Assembly: GCA_902783995.1 (NCBI GenBank)
Contig: CACZTG010000120.1
Span: forward strand, 1 to 9,594
Length of the DNA stretch: 9,594 bases
Direction: 5' to 3'
Source of the DNA: an uncultured Ruminococcus sp.
Lineage (GTDB): Bacteria > Bacillota_A > Clostridia > RUG12999
Part shown: positions 6,172-9,594 of the stretch, piece after piece
Position numbering within the stretch: position 1 is the first letter of the stretch
Layout of the letters: every line of letters starts with the position of its first letter
Notes under the pieces: generated by a model
Told to the model about the DNA's origin: nothing
Databases searched by the model: none
The model's input: the letters and a program-made list of their open reading frames with translations, nothing else
Position numbers and translations under genes: made by a program

Positions 6172-8280
6172 TTATACAAGCGCAAAATCAATTTCTCCGT
6201 TTAAATCATTTGATTTCGCGACAACCACTTTAACCGTTTGTCCGATAAAATATTTTTTTCCGCTTTTTTCGCCGTGTGCCGTCATTGTATTTTCATCAAA
6301 GCTGTAATAATCATCTTCAATATCCGCAAAACGCACAAGCCCTTCAACAAGATTCGGAAGCTGTATAAACATTCCAAATCCCGTAAATGATGAAACAATG
6401 CCTGTAAATTCATACCCTATATATTGCTTCATATACCCTGCAATCATAATTTTTACAGCGGTTCTTTCCGCTTCGGCGGCATTTATTTCTCTTTCACTGC
6501 TTTGTTTTGCCGCAAGCGTTACGGCTGAAGCAAGCTGTTTTTCCCTGTCACCTACAACAGTGCCCTTTTTAATATATTCCTTTATTATTCTGTGAATCAT
6601 AAGGTCGGGATACCGTCTTATCGGCGAAGTGAAATGGCAATAATATTTCATTGACAGCCCGAAATGACCGGTACAGTCAGCGGAATACCTTGCTTTTTTC
6701 ATGGAACGAAGCATAGCTTCCGCAACTACCGCTTCATAAGGCTTGCCTTTTACGCTTTTTAAAATATCCGAAAGTGTTTTTGGTTTTATATCATTTAAAC
6801 TGCCTTTTATTTTTATTTTAAAGGATAATAAAAGCTGTGCAAGCGCAAAAATTTTCTCGGTTTCGGGATTTTCATGTACACGATATATAAAAGGAGCGTT
6901 AAGCCAAAAAAAGTGCTCCGCAACGCAATTGTTTGCGGCAAGCATAAACTCCTCAATTATGCCGTTTGCTTCCGTGTTTTCGTGCTTAAAAACTCCGCAA
7001 ACATTCATTTTATCATCAAAAGCGATTTTTGCTTCGGGAAAATCAAAATCAATAAAGCCGTCCTTTTCCCGCCTGATACGGAGAAGCCCGGCAAGCTCCC
7101 TCATATTATTGATTAACGGAACCAATTTTTTATATTTTTTTATTTCGTCAACGTTTCCTTCAATTATTTTTTGAACGGAATTATAAGTCATTCGTTCTGT
7201 TGTTGATATTATGGATTCATATATATTATGGCATATAAGCTCACCTTTATTGTTAAACTCCATATCAACCGAAAGCGTAAGCCTCGGTTTTTTCGGATTT
7301 AAGCTGCATATGCCGTTTGACAGCCTCGGAGGGAGCATAGGCAGGGTTTTACCCGGAAGATAGACGCTTGTCCCCCTTCTCAAAGCCTCTTTGTCAAGGG
7401 CGGAGCCTTCTTTTACATAATCTGAAACATCAGCTATATGCACCGAAAGAAGATAATTACCGTTTTCAAGTTTTTTAACGCTTACCGCGTCGTCCAAATC
7501 CTTCGCGTCCTCACCGTCTATTGTAATTACCGTCTGCTCACGAAGGTCAGTACGTCCGGTAAAACGTTCCTCCGATAAGCTTAACGGTATGCTTTCTGCT
7601 TCCGACAGTACTTTTCGCGGAAAATCACTTTCAAGCCCAAAGCTGTACATAACCGAAAGCAGTTTTGTATCACTGCTCTCCTTCCAACCGAGAACGTTAA
7701 TAATCTCCCCCTGCGCTTTCTCTTTGTCGGTGGGATATTTTAAAATTTTTACAAGCACTTTTTGTCCTTTTAACGCTCCGTCTGTATTCTTTTTTTTAAT
7801 AGATATATGCTGCCATATATGTTCGTTATCGGCTTCAACATAAAAAGACCTGTTCTTTTTATAAAGCGTACCGACAACCGTTTTGTTTGCCCGTTTTGCA
7901 ATCCGCACAATTCTGCCCTCACGCAGATTTCCTTCACCCTGTTTTTCATAAACCTCCGCAACAACGGTATCACCGTTCATAGCACCCCACGAATCGTTCT
8001 TTGAAATAAAAATATCTTCCTCATTTTCCTGCGCAACAAAGCCGTAACCTTTTTGTGCGGCACGATAGATACCGGTTATATATCCCATTTTCTTGCAGGA
8101 TACAAGCTTGCCTCTTTTTGTTTTAAAAACATTACCGTCCGAAATCAGCTCGTTTATTATATCAAAAAAAATATCATGGTCCTCTTTTGGAACAGATAGC
8201 AGTAACGCTATTTCCTCCGCCTTCATGGGTATATAAATATCATTGTTTATGAAACCGAGTATTTTTTCTTTTCTATCCAT
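6172..8280 (-). CDS. rnr: Ribonuclease R
   Basis: A 702-residue RNase II/R-family 3'-5' exoribonuclease that degrades structured RNA in the cytosol, taking part in RNA turnover and quality control. Domain order: N-terminal winged-helix region (1-65), cold-shock domain with GYGFVAQE and DIFISKND (78-96), a second CSD-like region, the catalytic RNB domain, and a C-terminal S1 domain ending at residue 702. Catalytic aspartates are in IDGEDAKDLDDAV (Asp255, 261, 263, 264); later RNB motifs include HFTSPIRRYPDLMIHR. It is somewhat shorter than B. subtilis RNase R (about 779) and lacks a long basic tail. The ATG follows the metallophosphoesterase stop as TAA-T-ATG, with no clear Shine-Dalgarno, so translation is probably coupled to the upstream gene. 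smpB, its common neighbour in Firmicutes, is absent here. Confidence 0.96.
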   Translation of the reverse strand: MDRKEKILGFINNDIYIPMKAEEIALLLSVPKEDHDIFFDIINELISDGNVFKTKRGKLVSCKKMGYITGIYRAAQKGYGFVAQENEEDIFISKNDSWGAMNGDTVVAEVYEKQGEGNLREGRIVRIAKRANKTVVGTLYKKNRSFYVEADNEHIWQHISIKKKNTDGALKGQKVLVKILKYPTDKEKAQGEIINVLGWKESSDTKLLSVMYSFGLESDFPRKVLSEAESIPLSLSEERFTGRTDLREQTVITIDGEDAKDLDDAVSVKKLENGNYLLSVHIADVSDYVKEGSALDKEALRRGTSVYLPGKTLPMLPPRLSNGICSLNPKKPRLTLSVDMEFNNKGELICHNIYESIISTTERMTYNSVQKIIEGNVDEIKKYKKLVPLINNMRELAGLLRIRREKDGFIDFDFPEAKIAFDDKMNVCGVFKHENTEANGIIEEFMLAANNCVAEHFFWLNAPFIYRVHENPETEKIFALAQLLLSFKIKIKGSLNDIKPKTLSDILKSVKGKPYEAVVAEAMLRSMKKARYSADCTGHFGLSMKYYCHFTSPIRRYPDLMIHRIIKEYIKKGTVVGDREKQLASAVTLAAKQSSEREINAAEAERTAVKIMIAGYMKQYIGYEFTGIVSSFTGFGMFIQLPNLVEGLVRFADIEDDYYSFDENTMTAHGEKSGKKYFIGQTVKVVVAKSNDLNGEIDFALV

Positions 8281-8281
8281 A

Positions 8282-9010
8282 TTATTTCATTATCAGTTTT
8301 GGTGTAAATCCCAGATATTCGCACGAAACAAAATGAAATTCTGTTACACCAAACCGCCCTTCAAATTTTTTCTTTCTTGCAGACGCGTGAAGATGACCAT
8401 ATACGCAAATTTCAACACCGTATTTTTTAAACAAGCCGAGAACAGCATCATCAGGCTCATCTCCATCCTTTGAAGGCGGATAGTGAGTCTGGACAATTTT
8501 TCTTTTGAAACCTTCATCATCTGCCATTTTAAGCGACAGTTCAAGCCTTAAAAGCTCTCTTTCGTAAAGAAGCTTATCATGCATAAGCTTTTCACTTTCC
8601 GCCGCCTTTTCCGAAAAAGCACTTTGATTATAAAAATATCCCTTATTGCCACATATTGCAATATCCCCTGTTTTATAAAAATTATTATGCAAAAAAGAAA
8701 TAGTGTCAAAATTATTTTGCTTTAAAAAATCTCCGAGTTTTTTATGCGACTCCCACCAATAATCATGATTACCTTTACTTATAACTTTTCTGCCGGGAAG
8801 TTCATTTATAAAACGCAAATCGTCATATGCGTCTTTGAGATACATTGCCCACGATATATCGCCCGGAATAAGCAATAAATCATCTGATTTCAGTATTTTA
8901 CAGCCTTCTTCAAGCTTTTGCATATGGTTATCCCATTCGGAACCGAATATATCCATAGGCTTATCTTTTATACTTTTATATAAGTGAAAATCGGAAAGTG
9001 CGTAAATCAA
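8282..9010 (-). CDS. Calcineurin-like metallophosphoesterase
   Basis: A 242-residue binuclear-metal phosphoesterase. In order from the start chosen here: a DFH motif (family DxH, in ALSDFHL), GDISWAM, GNHDYWW, THYPPS and GHLHA, the five metal-binding blocks of the family. Substrates vary (phosphodiesters, phosphoproteins, nucleotides) and this one is not assigned. The frame extends to an ATG at 9049, but a TTG at 9010 is preferred: AAGGAG (9025-9020 on the - strand) is 9 bases before it, and the resulting MIYALSDFHL matches the family's usual beginning directly at the first strand. The ATG at 9049 has no good ribosome binding site and would add 13 polar residues. The gene leads the rnr-ACT run, ending one base before rnr. 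Confidence 0.9.
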   Translation of the reverse strand: MIYALSDFHLYKSIKDKPMDIFGSEWDNHMQKLEEGCKILKSDDLLLIPGDISWAMYLKDAYDDLRFINELPGRKVISKGNHDYWWESHKKLGDFLKQNNFDTISFLHNNFYKTGDIAICGNKGYFYNQSAFSEKAAESEKLMHDKLLYERELLRLELSLKMADDEGFKRKIVQTHYPPSKDGDEPDDAVLGLFKKYGVEICVYGHLHASARKKKFEGRFGVTEFHFVSCEYLGFTPKLIMK

Positions 9011-9019
9011 AATTTTTAA

Positions 9020-9025
9020 CTCCTT
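9020..9025 (-). promoter_or_regulatory. Ribosome binding site deciding a TTG start
   Basis: AAGGAG on the - strand, 9 bases upstream of the TTG at 9010. It lies inside the longer reading frame that begins at ATG 9049 and supports the shorter metallophosphoesterase. Confidence 0.65.
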
Positions 9026-9036
9026 ATTTATTTTTG

Positions 9037-9042
9037 TATTAT
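9037..9042 (+). promoter_or_regulatory. Possible -10 of the DUF1540 gene
   Basis: TATTAT, five of six matches to TATAAT, about 70 bases before the DUF1540 start. The -35 is poor (TTTAAC at 9015-9020, 16-base spacer). If used, the transcript begins near 9049 and contains the full inverted repeat at 9054-9100. Confidence 0.25.
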
Positions 9043-9053
9043 TTTTCATATTT

Positions 9054-9100
9054 CCGGTTAAAATGAATTTATGAGCAACAGCTCAAAAAAATATAACCGG
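9054..9100 (+). promoter_or_regulatory. Inverted repeat in the DUF1540 leader
   Basis: CCGGTTA (9054-9060) is complementary to TAACCGG (9094-9100). Inside it is a small hairpin, TGAGC (9072-9076) with GCTCA (9081-9085) and an AACA loop. The right arm overlaps the first bases of the CCGGAGGT ribosome binding site (9097-9104), so folding could limit ribosome access; it could equally be a DNA operator between divergent genes. Confidence 0.4.
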
Positions 9101-9111
9101 AGGTAATTTAC

Positions 9112-9270
9112 ATGACAAACAACAAAAAAGTTATTGAGGACCTTGATTGTGCCGTAAAAAATTGCGTTTACAACGCGGAAGGCAAATGCAGCGCGGAAAA
9201 AGTTAATATCAACTGCAAAACAGCCGTAACCGAAGGCGAAACAAGCTGTCATACCTTTGAGCTTAAATAA
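9112..9270 (+). CDS. DUF1540 domain-containing small Cys-rich protein
   Basis: A 52-residue protein starting MTNNKKVIEDLDCAVKNC. The five cysteines (13, 18, 26, 35, 46) and the pattern C-x4-C-V-Y-N...C-S-A...T-S-C-H-T-F match the DUF1540 repeat, a short Cys-rich module common in Clostridia and spore formers that probably binds metal; its function is unknown to me. The start is firm: GGAGGT ends 7 bases before the ATG. It has no signal peptide or membrane segment. It stands alone, divergent from the metallophosphoesterase and convergent with thrC, and is followed after 16 bases by a terminator. Confidence 0.88.
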   Translation: MTNNKKVIEDLDCAVKNCVYNAEGKCSAEKVNINCKTAVTEGETSCHTFELK

Positions 9271-9286
9271 TCGGTTTTTTAAAAAC

Positions 9287-9309
9287 GGGCTGTGACAAAT
9301 TCACAGCCC
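9287..9309. terminator. Bidirectional terminator between DUF1540 and thrC
   Basis: A perfect 9-bp stem, GGGCTGTGA with TCACAGCCC, around a CAAAT loop. The - strand side is followed by GTTTTT, a good T-run for thrC; the + side has only CTTT. It shares the CTGTGACAAA core with the terminator at 5826-5862. Confidence 0.85.
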
Positions 9310-9323
9310 CTTTAAAAATAACA

Positions 9324-9594
9324 TCACTTAATTCCAAGCATTTCGCTTACAACATTTATCATTTCTTCTTTTGCGCAGCTTCTGTCAAAACGTTTTTCTT
9401 TTGTTTTAAGCTCCGCAAGCGGCTTTGGTATATCAATACCTGTTTTTTCGTTAAGCGCGTAAAGCACATCAAACTCATCCATGTTTTTTATATCGACATC
9501 AGGCGCAATGCTTCCAAAAACAGCGCCGTTAAATTTGTACGGATTAGCGGTTGATGCAATAACCGTAGGCGTCTTATCCCCTGTATTGTTTACA
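9324..9594 (-). CDS. thrC: Threonine synthase, C-terminal part
   Basis: The last 90 or so codons of a gene whose 5' part lies beyond the right edge. The translation includes PTVIASTANPYKFNGAV, matching the conserved TVIASTASPYKF segment of PLP-dependent threonine synthase, then DEFDVLYALNEKTGIDIPKP and a charged end SEMLGIK. The enzyme converts O-phosphohomoserine to threonine in the cytosol. The PLP lysine and N-terminal domain are not visible. It ends 15 bases from the terminator stem and is otherwise unconnected to the neighbouring genes. Confidence 0.85.
   Translation of the reverse strand, partial: VNNTGDKTPTVIASTANPYKFNGAVFGSIAPDVDIKNMDEFDVLYALNEKTGIDIPKPLAELKTKEKRFDRSCAKEEMINVVSEMLGIK

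Noticed and set aside
6743..7174. 143-codon + strand open frame inside rnr
   Set aside because: Antisense to the conserved RNB domain, with low-complexity F/S/I-rich translation typical of a shadow frame and no ribosome binding site.
9011..9049. ATG start at 9049 for the metallophosphoesterase
   Set aside because: Weak ribosome site, 13 polar residues ahead of the first strand, and a clear AAGGAG serving the TTG at 9010. Still possible as an alternative.
9058..9252. 64-codon - strand open frame opposite the DUF1540 gene
   Set aside because: The + strand gene has a strong ribosome site, family cysteines and a terminator; the antisense frame has none.

Overview
The window looks like chromosome from an anaerobic Firmicute of the class Clostridia, probably a gut Oscillospiraceae/Ruminococcaceae-type or Lachnospiraceae-type organism. 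The reasons are the moderately AT-rich composition (about 40% G+C by eye), strong AGGAGG-type ribosome binding sites, and marker families typical of that group: a TM1266-type ACT protein linked to [FeFe]-hydrogenase systems, DUF1540, DUF5662, and a clostridial form of KDPG aldolase. The species cannot be named from the sequence alone. No RNA gene, CRISPR array, insertion sequence or integrase was seen.

Region 1 (1-2968, + strand) is a tight three-gene cluster that looks catabolic for a sugar acid: an IlvD/Edd-family dehydratase (5' end outside the window), a KDPG/KHG-type class I aldolase overlapping it by 10 bases, and an SDR oxidoreductase. It ends in a long hairpin. The dehydratase keeps the iron-sulphur cysteines and catalytic-loop serine visible here, but lacks two residues that hold the magnesium in characterised relatives.

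Region 2 (2979-5862) holds two divergent units around a 292-base AT-rich spacer. Leftward is a secreted protein with a CHAP/NlpC-like cysteine-hydrolase core. Rightward is a complete operon: a perfect-consensus promoter, an XRE-type repressor, an ImmA-like metalloprotease anchored by one membrane segment to a Cys/His domain, a DUF5662 protein, and a strong terminator. The repressor-protease pair resembles ImmR/ImmA switches, but the transmembrane tail suggests a sensor that reads an outside signal. This is the best candidate for an undescribed system.

Region 3 (5861-9010, - strand) is a housekeeping-like run: metallophosphoesterase, then RNase R (rnr) one base after it, then a small TM1266-type ACT protein. 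It converges on the DUF5662 terminator.

Region 4 (9037-9594) has a 52-residue DUF1540 protein on the + strand with an inverted repeat around its ribosome binding site, a bidirectional terminator, and the 3' end of threonine synthase (thrC) on the - strand.
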